In this document: piece by piece, positions 1 through 8,227 of the stretch
Layout: each line of letters starts with the position of its first letter
Numbering within the stretch: position 1 is the first letter of the stretch
NCBI GenBank assembly: GCA_964388485.1
Contig: CAYMAS010000003.1
Location: 62,001 to 126,000, forward strand
Length of the DNA: 64,000 nucleotides
Source: JBCDKH01 sp964388485
GTDB taxonomy: Bacteria; Planctomycetota; Phycisphaerae; Tepidisphaerales; Tepidisphaeraceae
Direction of reading: 5' to 3'
Made by a program: the position numbers and the translations under genes
The notes under the pieces: generated by a model
Seen by the model: the letters and a program-made list of their open reading frames with translations, nothing else
What the model was told of the DNA's origin: nothing
Database searches by the model: none

Positions 1-1
1 G

Positions 2-889
2 AATCGCAAGACCGGCGGTGTCCCGACGATCAAATCCAAGGCAGCCGAGTCGGAAGAGGAAATCTTCAAATGGTTCGGCCTGCCGTGGATCGCTCCGGAA
101 CTTCGCGAAGACCGCGGTGAAACCGAGGCTGCCCGGGACGGCAAGCTGCCCACGCTCATCGAAGTCGGCGACATCAGGGGCGACCTTCACACCCACACCA
201 CCGCTAGCGACGGCACCGCCAGCATTGTCGAGATGGCCGAAGCCGCCAAAGCTTTGGGTTACAAGTTCCTCGCCATGACCGATCACTCGAAGTCGCAGAT
301 CCAAGCCAACGGCCTTGATGCGAAGCGACTGCTAAATCACGCCGAAGCGATTCGGCAAGCGAACGATGAGATCAAGGGCATCGAGCTCTTCGCCGGTACT
401 GAGTGCGATATTCTGAGCGACGGCCGACTCGATTATGAAGACGACGTACTCGCCCAGCTCGACTGGGTGGTCGCCTCACCACATGTCGCACTCAAGCAAG
501 ACGCGAAGAAGGCCACCGAACGCATCATGAAGGCGATCGACAACCCGTATGTTAATGCCATTGGGCACCCCACCGGGCGACTCATCAACAAGCGCGACGG
601 CCTGCCACTCGACATGGCCAAAGTTATCGCCCGAGCCAAGGAGACCGGCACTGCTCTAGAAATCAATGCCGCCTATCCGCGGCTCGACCTGAACGACCTC
701 CACGCCAAAATGGCCCTCGACGCCGGCGTGATGCTGACGATCAACACCGACGCGCATACCACCCAAGGCCTCGCCGCCATTTCGTTGGGCCTCGCGGTTG
801 CGCGCCGCGCCTGGGCGACGAAGGCGGACGTGCTCAACTGCCAGACGCCAGCGAGGATCAAAGCGTGGGTCGCGAAGAAGCGGCCTTGA
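2..889 (+). CDS. polX: DNA polymerase/3'-5' exonuclease PolX, C-terminal part (5' truncated by window edge)
   Basis: The reading frame is open from the window edge, so only about the last 295 residues of a protein usually near 570 residues are visible. The fragment holds the PHP phosphoesterase domain: metal-binding motifs GDLHTHTTASDG (around fragment residue 60), MTDHSK, AGTECDIL, ASPHVALK, GHPTGRL and NTDAH occur in the expected order. In PolX proteins this domain carries the metal-dependent 3'-5' exonuclease/AP-endonuclease activity that works with an N-terminal family X polymerase in base-excision repair. The polymerase part lies upstream of the window and cannot be checked. The next gene, galU, converges on it. 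Confidence 0.9.
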   Translation, partial: NRKTGGVPTIKSKAAESEEEIFKWFGLPWIAPELREDRGETEAARDGKLPTLIEVGDIRGDLHTHTTASDGTASIVEMAEAAKALGYKFLAMTDHSKSQIQANGLDAKRLLNHAEAIRQANDEIKGIELFAGTECDILSDGRLDYEDDVLAQLDWVVASPHVALKQDAKKATERIMKAIDNPYVNAIGHPTGRLINKRDGLPLDMAKVIARAKETGTALEINAAYPRLDLNDLHAKMALDAGVMLTINTDAHTTQGLAAISLGLAVARRAWATKADVLNCQTPARIKAWVAKKRP

Positions 890-927
890 TGCACGGCGCG
901 ATTGACCGCTGTGTCAAAGGCAGAATT

Positions 928-1782
928 TCAGAACAAGTCTCGCACCATCTCCGAGAGCGCCGCCCTCAACTCCGGGTCTGCCGAAGCGAAGCGCAGGTTC
1001 GTCTTGAGCCAGTCGAGCGGGTTGCCGATGTCGTGACGCGTGGCGTCGAGGACGATGCCGTGAACGGGTTCCTGACGAATCAGTTCCTGGAGGGCGTCGG
1101 TGAGTTGGATCTCGTTGCCGCGGCCGCGGGGCGTGTCGTGGAGCAGGCGGAAGATCGTGGGACTCAAGACGTAGCGGGCGGCGATGGCAAGGTCGCTGGG
1201 GGCGTTGGCGGCATCGGGTTTCTCGACCAGGCGGTCGAGCTTCATGACGGTGTCGCTGGTCATTGAGCCGCCGGCGATGCCGTAGCGGCTGACGAGGTCG
1301 CTCGGCACGCGTTCGAGGCCGATGACGCTGCCGCCGAGTTCCTGCTGGGCCTCGACGAGTTGCCTGGCCGGATTACCGCCTGAGAAGATCGTGTCGCCGA
1401 GCATGCAGAGGAACGGCCGGTCACCGACGTGTCGCTGTGCCTGCAGGACCGCGTGGCCCAGACCGAGCTGCTCGCGTTGGCGAACGCTGAAAACCTGCAG
1501 CTTGGCCATGATGTCGTTGACCGACTTGACCCAATCCTCACGGCCCTTCTCAGCAAGACGCCGCTCGAGTTCGGCGTGCGTGTCGAAGTGATCTTCGATG
1601 GCCTTCTTGTCGTTGCTGACGACGAGGAGCAAGTCACCCACGCCCGCATCGGCGGCCTCTTCGGCGACGTACTCGATCGTCGGCCGACTCAGGATCGGCA
1701 GCATCTCCTTCGGCACGCTTTTGGCGGCGGGCAGCATGCGAGTGCCGAAGCCGGCGGCGGGAATGACGGCGGTCTGGATCAT
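928..1782 (-). CDS. galU: UTP-glucose-1-phosphate uridylyltransferase
   Basis: 284 residues, normal length for bacterial GalU. The N-terminus carries the nucleotidyltransferase signature (AAGFGTRMLPAAKSVPKEML from residue 9), followed by LGLGHAV and the metal-site region CMLGDTIF. The enzyme makes UDP-glucose from UTP and glucose-1-phosphate in the cytoplasm, feeding polysaccharide and glycolipid synthesis. It lies 37 bp downstream of a GHMP sugar kinase on the same strand, so the two are probably co-transcribed. A broader nucleotidyltransferase specificity (for example glucuronate-1-phosphate) is possible given that neighbour, but cannot be decided from sequence. Confidence 0.93.
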   Translation of the reverse strand: MIQTAVIPAAGFGTRMLPAAKSVPKEMLPILSRPTIEYVAEEAADAGVGDLLLVVSNDKKAIEDHFDTHAELERRLAEKGREDWVKSVNDIMAKLQVFSVRQREQLGLGHAVLQAQRHVGDRPFLCMLGDTIFSGGNPARQLVEAQQELGGSVIGLERVPSDLVSRYGIAGGSMTSDTVMKLDRLVEKPDAANAPSDLAIAARYVLSPTIFRLLHDTPRGRGNEIQLTDALQELIRQEPVHGIVLDATRHDIGNPLDWLKTNLRFASADPELRAALSEMVRDLF

Positions 1783-1819
1783 GACCAGAACCTACAACGC
1801 CAAGTCGACTGCTGCATCT

Positions 1820-2854
1820 TCACTCGTCGAAGATCGTCGGCTTGAACGTCGTGCAGCCGATCTCGCTCAACGCCGCGACCAGCTTCTCGTACTGCGCGTC
1901 ATCCAAATAAACACCCGTAATCGCACCGCCGCTGCCGGAGAACTTGGCACTGGCACCGACGCTTCGAGCCGCTTCGACCATGCGATCGTTCTCCGGGGCG
2001 ATCTTCATGATCGTCTTGCGAACCTCGTAATTCTCGTTCGTCACCTCGTGCAGCGTCTTCGTATCGCCGTCAAGAATCGCCCGGCGGCCGGTGTCGGTCA
2101 GGTTGACAAGTCGCGCCATCGCGTTGACCACCTCCGGGACACCGTTTTCCCAGTCGCGACGCAGGTTCCGGTGCGGCACATCGCTGACCTCCGCCCGCTC
2201 GCGGTCGAACGCGACGTAGACCTGCGGCTTGACGTCGGGCTTGAGCTCTTCGTAGAAGCCGCCGCCGGTCCGCTCGACCTGCTCGCGGTCGAAATCCATG
2301 TAGACCAGGCCCTCGTATGTCTGAACGACGCGGTCCTGCAGACCCGCGGCGATGCCCAGTTCTTTCGTCTCGACGCTCAGCGCCAGCGTCGGCATCTCCT
2401 GCTTGGGGATCTCGATCTCGTAGAACTTCACGAGCGCCCGCAGCGTCGCGACGATGATGCCGCTGGAGCCGCTCATGCCGACGAGTCGGGGGATATTGGT
2501 GTCGAAGCTGAGCGTGAAGTTGCCCCGGCCGCCGAGGTCGTGACCAGCTTCGCGGGCGTAGTCGTGGAAGCGGGCGACGGTGGCTTTCATCAGTCGCATC
2601 GCGCCGTAGTAACCCATGAGCTTGGCGTCACGAAGAAACGAGTCGACGCTCTCGTAACGACACAAGTCGCCGTCGCCGGGCATGATCTCGAAGTGCGGCG
2701 ACTCGTAGAGCTGCACGGTCGCCTTGTAGTCGCGAATGGCGAAGGAGATGGTCTTGCCGAAGTAGCCGTCGGAAGGATTGCCGACGAGGCCGGCACGGGC
2801 GTAGGCGTGGGTGGTGATGATCATCTTGCCAGAAGCGTAGTCGAGCCGGTGCAT
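1820..2854 (-). CDS. GHMP family sugar kinase, glucuronokinase-like
   Basis: 344 residues with the three GHMP kinase motifs: an N-terminal AGLVGNPSDGYFGKT segment, the glycine-rich ATP loop LVGMSGSSGIIVATL in the middle and the C-terminal KFSGSGGAITGVY motif. The N-terminal NPSDGYFGKT pattern is like the glucuronokinase group, which phosphorylates a sugar at C1. The start at 2854 is supported because its ATG shares one base with the TGA of the upstream gene, a coupled arrangement; a later Met at about residue 11 is an alternative. Next to galU it may form a kinase plus pyrophosphorylase salvage route to a UDP-sugar. The substrate is inferred, not proven. Confidence 0.75.
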   Translation of the reverse strand: MHRLDYASGKMIITTHAYARAGLVGNPSDGYFGKTISFAIRDYKATVQLYESPHFEIMPGDGDLCRYESVDSFLRDAKLMGYYGAMRLMKATVARFHDYAREAGHDLGGRGNFTLSFDTNIPRLVGMSGSSGIIVATLRALVKFYEIEIPKQEMPTLALSVETKELGIAAGLQDRVVQTYEGLVYMDFDREQVERTGGGFYEELKPDVKPQVYVAFDRERAEVSDVPHRNLRRDWENGVPEVVNAMARLVNLTDTGRRAILDGDTKTLHEVTNENYEVRKTIMKIAPENDRMVEAARSVGASAKFSGSGGAITGVYLDDAQYEKLVAALSEIGCTTFKPTIFDE

Positions 2855-3192
2855 CAGCCGTCCGCGTCGGCGGGGTCGCGTGGATCCTTCTCCGCCAGAT
2901 CCGCTTGCACTCGTTTCATGGTTGCCTCCAAGGCGGGCGCTCCGCGATCCGCCGCCACCTTGGCCGCCTCGAGCCAGTCGAGACGCCAGCGACGCAGGAG
3001 GGCGAAGTCAGTCAGCGTCTTCTTGTCGCCGCGGCGGAGTTTGTCTTGCCACTTGCTGGCGAGCCGGTCCATCTCCGCCAGAGCCCCCAAGCCACGTCCG
3101 GCGAGGGCGGGGAGATCGGGGTCGGTCGAGGCAGTCTTGCAGAAGTCGGCGACGGCGTGCTCGACGATGTCGACGCTGCGGCGGGAGCTCAT
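2854..3192 (-). CDS. Small hypothetical protein, co-transcribed with the sugar kinase
   Basis: 112 residues, charged and mostly helical in appearance, with no signal peptide, membrane segment or motif I recognise. The N-terminal half (MSSRRSVDIVEHAVADFCKT) is followed by a KWQDKLRRGDKK stretch and an acidic C-terminus. Its stop codon overlaps the start of the GHMP kinase gene by one base, so translation of the two is probably coupled and the protein may be an accessory to that kinase. Function unknown. Confidence 0.65.
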   Translation of the reverse strand: MSSRRSVDIVEHAVADFCKTASTDPDLPALAGRGLGALAEMDRLASKWQDKLRRGDKKTLTDFALLRRWRLDWLEAAKVAADRGAPALEATMKRVQADLAEKDPRDPADADG

Positions 3193-3210
3193 GACGTCCA
3201 GATCCTAGCA

Positions 3211-3233
3211 GGAGCGGCGTCGCTCGCGACGCG
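3211..3233. repeat. Solo arm of the GGAGCGGCGTCGC hairpin repeat
   Basis: A diverged single copy of the 26-base palindromic arm that occurs as an inverted pair at 8109-8186 and as a solo exact copy at 28908-28933. Here the core reads GCGTCGCTCGCGACGC, a hairpin. It sits in the short gap between nnrD and the small hypothetical gene. Confidence 0.7.
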
Positions 3234-3242
3234 GACCGACAA

Positions 3243-4052
3243 TCACAGGAGCCAGACCTCACCCACAGCATCGGCGACTTCGGACGCGAGCCCGCCGTGG
3301 GTGCCGCGGCGTCGACCGACGTGTTCGCCGGCAAGCCCGTGACGATGGACGGCAAGCACGGCCGCGTCGAAGCCGTTCATGCCCCCGGCGAGCAGGGCAC
3401 CGATGATGCCCGTCAACACGTCGCCGCTGCCGGCTTTGGCGAGCGTCGAGTCGCCGGAGGTGTTGGTGTAGATCGACATGCCGTCGCAGACGAGTGTGCG
3501 GGCACCTTTGAGCACGAGCACGCGGCCGAAGTGGTGTCGCTCGGCAAGCTCGCGGCGGCCGGCGTCGTCGTGCGGCACGTCTTGCTTTGTCAGCCGCTGC
3601 ATCTCGCCGGGGTGAGGCGTCAGGACGCAAGTCGTCGGCAGCGTCGGGATCTCGTCCCGCATCGCCAGCAGATTCAATGCGTCAGCGTCGATAACCGTCG
3701 GCAGATCCTTCGCCAGCACGCAATCGAGCAGGGCGTCTGCCCGATCCGACGTGCCGAGACCGGGACCGATGGCGACGGCATCGCTGGCGTCGAGTGCGTC
3801 GGCAATCGCTCTGTCGTCGTCTGCCGGAACACCGACCGCCTCCGGCAAGATCGACAGCCCCATCGGCAACATCGCCTCGGGCATCGCTACCCGCACATAC
3901 CCGCAGCCACACCGGTAGGCCGCCCGTGCCGCGAGCATCGGGGCACCCAGCGACGTCTCGCTGCCGCCGATGACGAGGAGCTTGCCGAACGAACCCTTGT
4001 GGGTGTCGTCGGGGCGGGCGGGTGGCTTCGGGATCGTGCCGCGAACCTGCAT
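3243..4052 (-). CDS. nnrD: ADP-dependent NAD(P)H-hydrate dehydratase (standalone NnrD)
   Basis: About 269 residues from the ATG at 4052 (the frame stays open to 4097, but those codons run into a repeat). Family motifs are clear: GSFGKLLVIGGS, AIGPGLGTSDRAD, VIDADALNLL, LTPHPGEMQRL, LVLKGARTLV and the nucleotide loop TLAKAGSGDVLTG. The enzyme dehydrates the S form of damaged NAD(P)H hydrates back to NAD(P)H. In many bacteria it is fused to the epimerase NnrE; here only the dehydratase half is present, and no epimerase gene is seen nearby. Cytoplasmic repair enzyme. Confidence 0.92.
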   Translation of the reverse strand: MQVRGTIPKPPARPDDTHKGSFGKLLVIGGSETSLGAPMLAARAAYRCGCGYVRVAMPEAMLPMGLSILPEAVGVPADDDRAIADALDASDAVAIGPGLGTSDRADALLDCVLAKDLPTVIDADALNLLAMRDEIPTLPTTCVLTPHPGEMQRLTKQDVPHDDAGRRELAERHHFGRVLVLKGARTLVCDGMSIYTNTSGDSTLAKAGSGDVLTGIIGALLAGGMNGFDAAVLAVHRHGLAGEHVGRRRGTHGGLASEVADAVGEVWLL

Positions 4053-4077
4053 CGACACGTTGTACAGGACGAGTCGC

Positions 4078-4187
4078 CGTAGGTCGTGCTTCAGCACGAC
4101 GTCTCAGATGCAGGCAGCGACAGCTCGACCGTATCGCTTTCCAGCTCGAAGCCACTCTCTGGACGTCGTGCTGAAGCACGACCTACG
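4078..4187. repeat. Paired-hairpin intergenic repeat, GTCGTGCTTCAGCACGAC family
   Basis: Two exact 26-base inverted arms at 4078-4103 and 4162-4187 enclose about 58 bases. Each arm is itself palindromic (stem GTCGTGC, loop around TTCA/TGAA). The element fills the gap between rnpA and nnrD; its right edge contains the TAG stop codon of rnpA (4183-4185). The architecture matches the GTAGGGTGGGC elements at 5632, 18858 and 29861, so it looks like a REP/MITE-type mobile hairpin. Both transcripts would form strong stem-loops here. Confidence 0.9.
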
Positions 4188-4599
4188 CGGCCTTATCCAC
4201 TAGTTCCACCAGTCGCTTCCGATAGTCCGCCAGCGGCCACTCCTTGTGCCGCCGCGGAACGATCACAACGTCTAGCGCCGGCAGCCGATGCCGCTCGTGC
4301 CGGTACGCCTCGCGAAGCAATCGCTTGAGTCGCACGCGTTCGTGAGCCCTGCCGACCCGCCGCGAGACGGTCAGCCCCAGCCGCGGATGGCCCAGATCGT
4401 TGGGCCGGACGTACACAGTCAACGGCCCACGCTTCGCCTTCGTGCCGGCGTCGAAGACGAGCCGAAACGCCTTGACGCCCGACAGGCGATGGCTTCGCGG
4501 GAAGGTGAGAGGAAGTACCGAGTACCGAGTATCGAGTATCGAGTTGCCAGAGTCCAGACCCCCTGATCCGTCACTCGTTACTCGGTACTCACTACTCAT
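4183..4599 (-). CDS. rnpA: Ribonuclease P protein component
   Basis: About 138 residues from the ATG at 4599. The conserved core begins near residue 36 (LTFPRSHRLSG) and continues to RVGRAHERVRLKRLLREAYR, the RNA-binding motif. The family RNR signature reads RVR here, so the central Asn is replaced by Val. The protein binds RNase P RNA to process tRNA 5' ends. The first ~33 residues are translated from a GAGTACCGAGTA repeat; no ATG, GTG or TTG lies in frame between that repeat and the core, so the repeat seems to supply the N-terminus. A GGGAGAAG ribosome-binding site precedes the ATG. The stop TAG is inside the next repeat. No rpmH is adjacent; the upstream gene is trxB, 9 bases away. Confidence 0.88.
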   Translation of the reverse strand: MSSEYRVTSDGSGGLDSGNSILDTRYSVLPLTFPRSHRLSGVKAFRLVFDAGTKAKRGPLTVYVRPNDLGHPRLGLTVSRRVGRAHERVRLKRLLREAYRHERHRLPALDVVIVPRRHKEWPLADYRKRLVELVDKAA

Positions 4600-4609
4600 C
4601 ACTTCTCCC
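4511..4609. repeat. Paired inverted repeat, GAGTACCGAGTA family, overlapping rnpA 5' end
   Basis: Arms of stacked 7-8 base units (GAGTACC, GAGTATC / GGTACTC) in inverted orientation at about 4511-4545 and 4573-4609 around a short centre. The same units make up the element at 20240-20310. It covers the first third of the rnpA coding sequence and ends at the trxB stop codon. Confidence 0.8.
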
Positions 4610-5595
4610 TAATCCTCCCCCTTCGCCACCAAAAAGTGCTCCGCGTCCATCGCCGCCTTGCAGCCCATGCCGGCGGCCGTCACCGCTTGCTTGTACGTCG
4701 GGTCGGCGACGTCGCCGGCGGCGAAGACGCCTTCGACGTTCGTGAACGTGTGGAACGGGTCCGGCAGCTTCACAAACCCCGCCTCGTCCGTGTCGAGCTG
4801 GTCGGCGAGGAACTTCGTATTAGGCCGGTGGCCGATGGCGACGAACATGCCGACGCAGTCGATGACCGTCGTGTCGCCGGCGAGCTCCTTCTTCTCGACG
4901 CGCACGCCGGTGACGCCATCGGCGTCGTTGCCGACGACCTCGACGGGCTTGGTGTTCCAGTGGATCGTGATCTTGTCGTTGTCCTTGACGCGCTGCTGCA
5001 TCACCTTGCTCGCCCGCATCTCGTCGCGGCGGACGAGCAGGTGGACCTGGTCGGCGAACTTCGTCAAATACGTCGCCTCCTCCGCCGCCGAGTCGCCGCC
5101 GCCGACGACAACGAGGCTCTTGCCGCGGAAGCGTGGCAGGGCACCGTCGCACACGGCACAGGCGCTGACGCCCTTGTTGGCGAACTCGTTTTCACCGGGA
5201 ATGCCCAGGTACTTAGCTGAGGCGCCGGTGGCGATGATGACGGTCTTGCTCTTCCACTCTTTGCCGTCCGAGCCCTTCATGTGGAACGGCCGGGACGAGA
5301 GGTCGATGTCGACAACATCCTGCGTGACGATCCGCGTGCCGTAGCGCACGGCCTGCTCGCGCATCTTGAGCATCAGGTCCGGCCCCTGGATGCCGTCGGG
5401 GAAGCCGGGGAAGTTTTCGACCTCGGTGGTCCAGTTGAGCTGCCCCAACGGCAGGGTGCCGGCGAGCCGATTTTCCTCGGAGATGGCCCCTTCGTACTCG
5501 AGCGGCTTGAGGTTGGCCCGGGCCGCATAAATGGCCGCCGTAAAGGCGGCGGGGCCGGAGCCGATGATCGTGACTGCTTCGACGTCGTGTTCCAC
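4609..5595 (-). CDS. trxB: Thioredoxin reductase
   Basis: 328 residues, standard size for the low-molecular-weight type. FAD-binding GSGPAAFTAAIYAARA is at residues 12-27, the redox-active CAVCDG at 146-151 (both cysteines present; the usual CATC has Val here), NADPH-binding GGGDSAAEEATYL follows, and the C-terminal FAD motif VFAAGDV is present. It transfers electrons from NADPH to thioredoxin in the cytoplasm. It is immediately upstream of rnpA on the same strand. Confidence 0.95.
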   Translation of the reverse strand: MEHDVEAVTIIGSGPAAFTAAIYAARANLKPLEYEGAISEENRLAGTLPLGQLNWTTEVENFPGFPDGIQGPDLMLKMREQAVRYGTRIVTQDVVDIDLSSRPFHMKGSDGKEWKSKTVIIATGASAKYLGIPGENEFANKGVSACAVCDGALPRFRGKSLVVVGGGDSAAEEATYLTKFADQVHLLVRRDEMRASKVMQQRVKDNDKITIHWNTKPVEVVGNDADGVTGVRVEKKELAGDTTVIDCVGMFVAIGHRPNTKFLADQLDTDEAGFVKLPDPFHTFTNVEGVFAAGDVADPTYKQAVTAAGMGCKAAMDAEHFLVAKGED

Positions 5596-5631
5596 TCTTT
5601 GTTATACGTCGGGTGGATTGGCGAGGGTTTC

Positions 5632-5699
5632 GTAGGGTGGGCTTCAGCCCACCGTCTGGATGTGTCTCAATCCCGATGGTGGGCTAAAGCCCACCCTAC
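5632..5699. repeat. Paired-hairpin intergenic repeat, GTAGGGTGGGC family (copy 1)
   Basis: Arms at 5632-5653 and 5678-5699, in inverted orientation: GTAGGGTGGGCTTCAGCCCA outward on the left and its near-complement with AAAG in the loop on the right. Each arm forms a GGTGGGC/GCCCACC stem. The right edge holds the TAG stop of priA (5696-5698). Similar copies are at 18858 and 29861. Confidence 0.92.
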
Positions 5700-8053
5700 A
5701 GGAGGTTGACCGGGTCGACATCGACCGCGAGCCGGTCCGTCTGGCTCAGCGCCCCGGCGTTCCGCACCCGTGCCAGGCATCGCTGCAGCGGCATCGCGGT
5801 CGGGGCGGTCAGGACGATCTGCTGCCGGAGGTAGCCGGCGATCATGCTGATGGGGCACGGCATCGGGCCCATGACGTCAACGCCCTCGGCGGCATCGATG
5901 AGCTGGCCGGCCAGCGTCTCGCCGCGGACGAGGAGGCGGTCCTCCTCGCGGTCGCGGAGGATGATCCGCACCATCCGCCCGAACGGCGGCAGGTTCGTCG
6001 CCCGGCGGTGCTCCAGCTCGCGCCTGGCGAAGCCGACGTAGTCCTGCTTCATCGCCGCCCGGATCGCCTCGTCGAAGGGGTTGAAGGTCTGTAGCACCAC
6101 CCGTCCCGGGATCTCGCCACGACCGGCACGGCCGGCGACCTGGGTGATGAGGCCGAACGTCCGCTCGGCCGCCCGGAAGTCGGGCAGGCCAAGGCTCGTG
6201 TCGCCGCTGACGACGCCGACGAGGCTCACGTTCGGAAAGTCGAGCCCCTTGGCGATCATCTGCGTGCCGCACAGCACGTCGATCTCCCCGCGGGCGAAGC
6301 GTTCGAGGACGCGCTCGTAGTCGCCGCTACGCCGCATCGTGTCGCTGTCGACGCGTTCGAAGACGAGGTCGGGAAACTTGCGGGCCAGCTCCTCTTCCAT
6401 GCGTTGCGTGCCCAGGCCGAAGAGCGACAGGTTCCCGCCGACCCGCTTGGCGGCGTCGTCGAGCGGATCGACCGCGAGGCAGTAGTGGCAGTGGAGCTGG
6501 CCCGTGTGCAGGGCCTTCTTGAACTGGGCCCCGACGTCGCCCTGACCCGCGGCACGGTGGTAGGTCATCGTCGCGTCGCAGAACCGGCAGGTGACGGGCT
6601 CGTCAGTACTGGGGTTGTAGACGAAGCTGGCGTAGCCGCGACGGTTGAGGAGGAGAATCGACTGCTGGCCCGCGTCCTTCGTGTGGCGGATGAGGTGCTC
6701 GAGGCGCGGCGAGAGGAGGTGGACACCTTTGCGTAGCCGGGCCGCCTGCTTGAGGTCGACGAGCTCGATCGTCGGCATCGGCCGGTCGGCGACGCGGGAC
6801 GGCAAGTGGTGTAAGCAGGAGGAACCGCCCGTTGCCGCGCGGTGGTAGGTCTCCAACGCCGGCGTCGCGCTGCCGAGGACGACGGGGCAACCGGCCAATT
6901 GCGCCCGCTTGATGGCGACGTCGCGGGCGTGGTAGCGCGGGGCCTGGTCCTGCTTGTACGACGACTCGTGCTCCTCGTCGACGACGAATAAGCCGGGGTT
7001 CGGGACGGGTGCGAAGATGGCGGACCTCGCACCGACGACGACCTCCGCCTTGCCGGCGGCGATTTGTTGCCAGTAGCGGTGGCGTTGTGTCTGCGAGAGG
7101 CCGCTGTGCAGGACGGCGACGCGGCTGAAGCGACGCTTGATCCGCCGCGTCGTCTGCGGCGTCAGGGCAATCTCGGGCACGAGCAGCACCGCCTGCTTTC
7201 CGGCAGCGATGCACTTCTCCATCAGCCGGAGGTAGACCTCCGTCTTGCCGCTGCCGGTGACGCCTAGCAACACATGCGTCGCGAAGCCGCCCTCGGTCAC
7301 GCCCGGCGAAATCGCATGGATCGCCCTGGCCTGGTCCACGTTCACCTCGACATCGCTCGGCTGCGTCGGCTGGGGTTCGAGCTCCGCCAGCGCCGGCAGG
7401 TCGGGCACCTGCGACGTCGTGATGACGCCGAGCTTCGTGAGCTTTTTAGCCGTCGGCACCGTGACGCCGCTCTCGCCGGCGAGTCGCATGAGGTCGATCG
7501 TCTCGCCTTCGTCGAGCTGCATGAGCCGGGCGAGCAGCGTGCGTCGCTTCTTCGCCGTCGTCTTCTCGAAGAGCGCCTGCAACTGCTTGCGACTCATGCT
7601 CGGTGTTGCGACGGTCGTGTAGCCCAAGCCGATGCGGTTCTTGACGGCTCCGGGGATCATGCTCTCGAGCACGAGGCCCAGCGCGCAGCAGTAGTACCGG
7701 CCGATCCACAACGCCAGCTCCATCATCGGCCGATCGATGAGGACGCGGTCGTCTTCGATGCTCCGCACCGGCTTGAGCTTCGACGCCGCCACACCGGCCG
7801 CGGCGGCGTCGAAGTCGTCAAGCACCTCCACGACGTAGCCGCTTTGCGTCCGATCCTTACGCCCCAGCGGCACGCGGACGCGTTGGCCGGCGAGAATCGA
7901 GTTCGCCAGCTTCGCCGGCACCGTGTAGGTCAGCGTCTTGTCGACTGCCCGCTCCAGAGCGACGCGGGCGAAGGGACCTTCGACAACCTGCCGCTCCCGC
8001 TCCTTGGCGGGCATCGGCTCCAGCAGCAACTCGTCGAACAACGCGTCGGGCAC
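5696..8053 (-). CDS. priA: Primosomal replication restart helicase PriA
   Basis: 785 residues from a GTG start, within the family range. Helicase motifs: Walker A LGVTGSGKTEVYL, DEEH box VVDEEHESSYKQD, RRGYASF, LGTQRMEEEL, and motif VI AGRAGRGEIPGRV. PriA reloads the replisome at stalled forks. The zinc region is unusual: only CRFC and CHYC remain, while the flanking pairs normally before and after them read YNPSTD and AAKRVGG, so four of eight zinc cysteines are missing. As I recall from PriA structures, the retained four belong to one zinc site and the lost four to the other. The stop codon lies in a hairpin repeat. Confidence 0.93.
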   Translation of the reverse strand: MPDALFDELLLEPMPAKERERQVVEGPFARVALERAVDKTLTYTVPAKLANSILAGQRVRVPLGRKDRTQSGYVVEVLDDFDAAAAGVAASKLKPVRSIEDDRVLIDRPMMELALWIGRYYCCALGLVLESMIPGAVKNRIGLGYTTVATPSMSRKQLQALFEKTTAKKRRTLLARLMQLDEGETIDLMRLAGESGVTVPTAKKLTKLGVITTSQVPDLPALAELEPQPTQPSDVEVNVDQARAIHAISPGVTEGGFATHVLLGVTGSGKTEVYLRLMEKCIAAGKQAVLLVPEIALTPQTTRRIKRRFSRVAVLHSGLSQTQRHRYWQQIAAGKAEVVVGARSAIFAPVPNPGLFVVDEEHESSYKQDQAPRYHARDVAIKRAQLAGCPVVLGSATPALETYHRAATGGSSCLHHLPSRVADRPMPTIELVDLKQAARLRKGVHLLSPRLEHLIRHTKDAGQQSILLLNRRGYASFVYNPSTDEPVTCRFCDATMTYHRAAGQGDVGAQFKKALHTGQLHCHYCLAVDPLDDAAKRVGGNLSLFGLGTQRMEEELARKFPDLVFERVDSDTMRRSGDYERVLERFARGEIDVLCGTQMIAKGLDFPNVSLVGVVSGDTSLGLPDFRAAERTFGLITQVAGRAGRGEIPGRVVLQTFNPFDEAIRAAMKQDYVGFARRELEHRRATNLPPFGRMVRIILRDREEDRLLVRGETLAGQLIDAAEGVDVMGPMPCPISMIAGYLRQQIVLTAPTAMPLQRCLARVRNAGALSQTDRLAVDVDPVNLL

Positions 8054-8108
8054 AATCAGAAGTGTATGAACCTCATCGCAAAGCGATCGAAGGTGAAAGC
8101 ACCCTCTG

Positions 8109-8186
8109 CGGAGCGGCGTCGCTTGCGACGCGTTCTAGTAGACATCAACGCGCTCGTCTCAACGCGTCGCAAGCGACGCCGCTCCG
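8109..8186. repeat. Paired-hairpin repeat, CGGAGCGGCGTCGCTTGCGA family
   Basis: Two exact 26-base inverted arms (8109-8134 and 8161-8186), each with an internal GCGTCGC/GCGACGC stem, separated by 26 bases. The element lies between the divergent priA start and the membrane protein start at 8228. An exact solo arm is at 28908-28933 and a diverged one at 3211-3233. Confidence 0.92.
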
Positions 8187-8227
8187 GGTCCTGTCCGGGT
8201 CGCGACAGTCACCTAGCGTCGACGGAC

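Noticed and set aside
1598..3208. 536-codon plus-strand frame over galU and the GHMP kinase
   Set aside because: It is antisense to two genes with clear family motifs, has no motif itself and has the Arg/Asp/Val-rich composition typical of high-GC shadow frames.
4078..8186. CRISPR array or attachment sites from the repeats
   Set aside because: The repeats are inverted pairs with palindromic arms, not regularly spaced direct repeats, and there are no cas genes or integrase.
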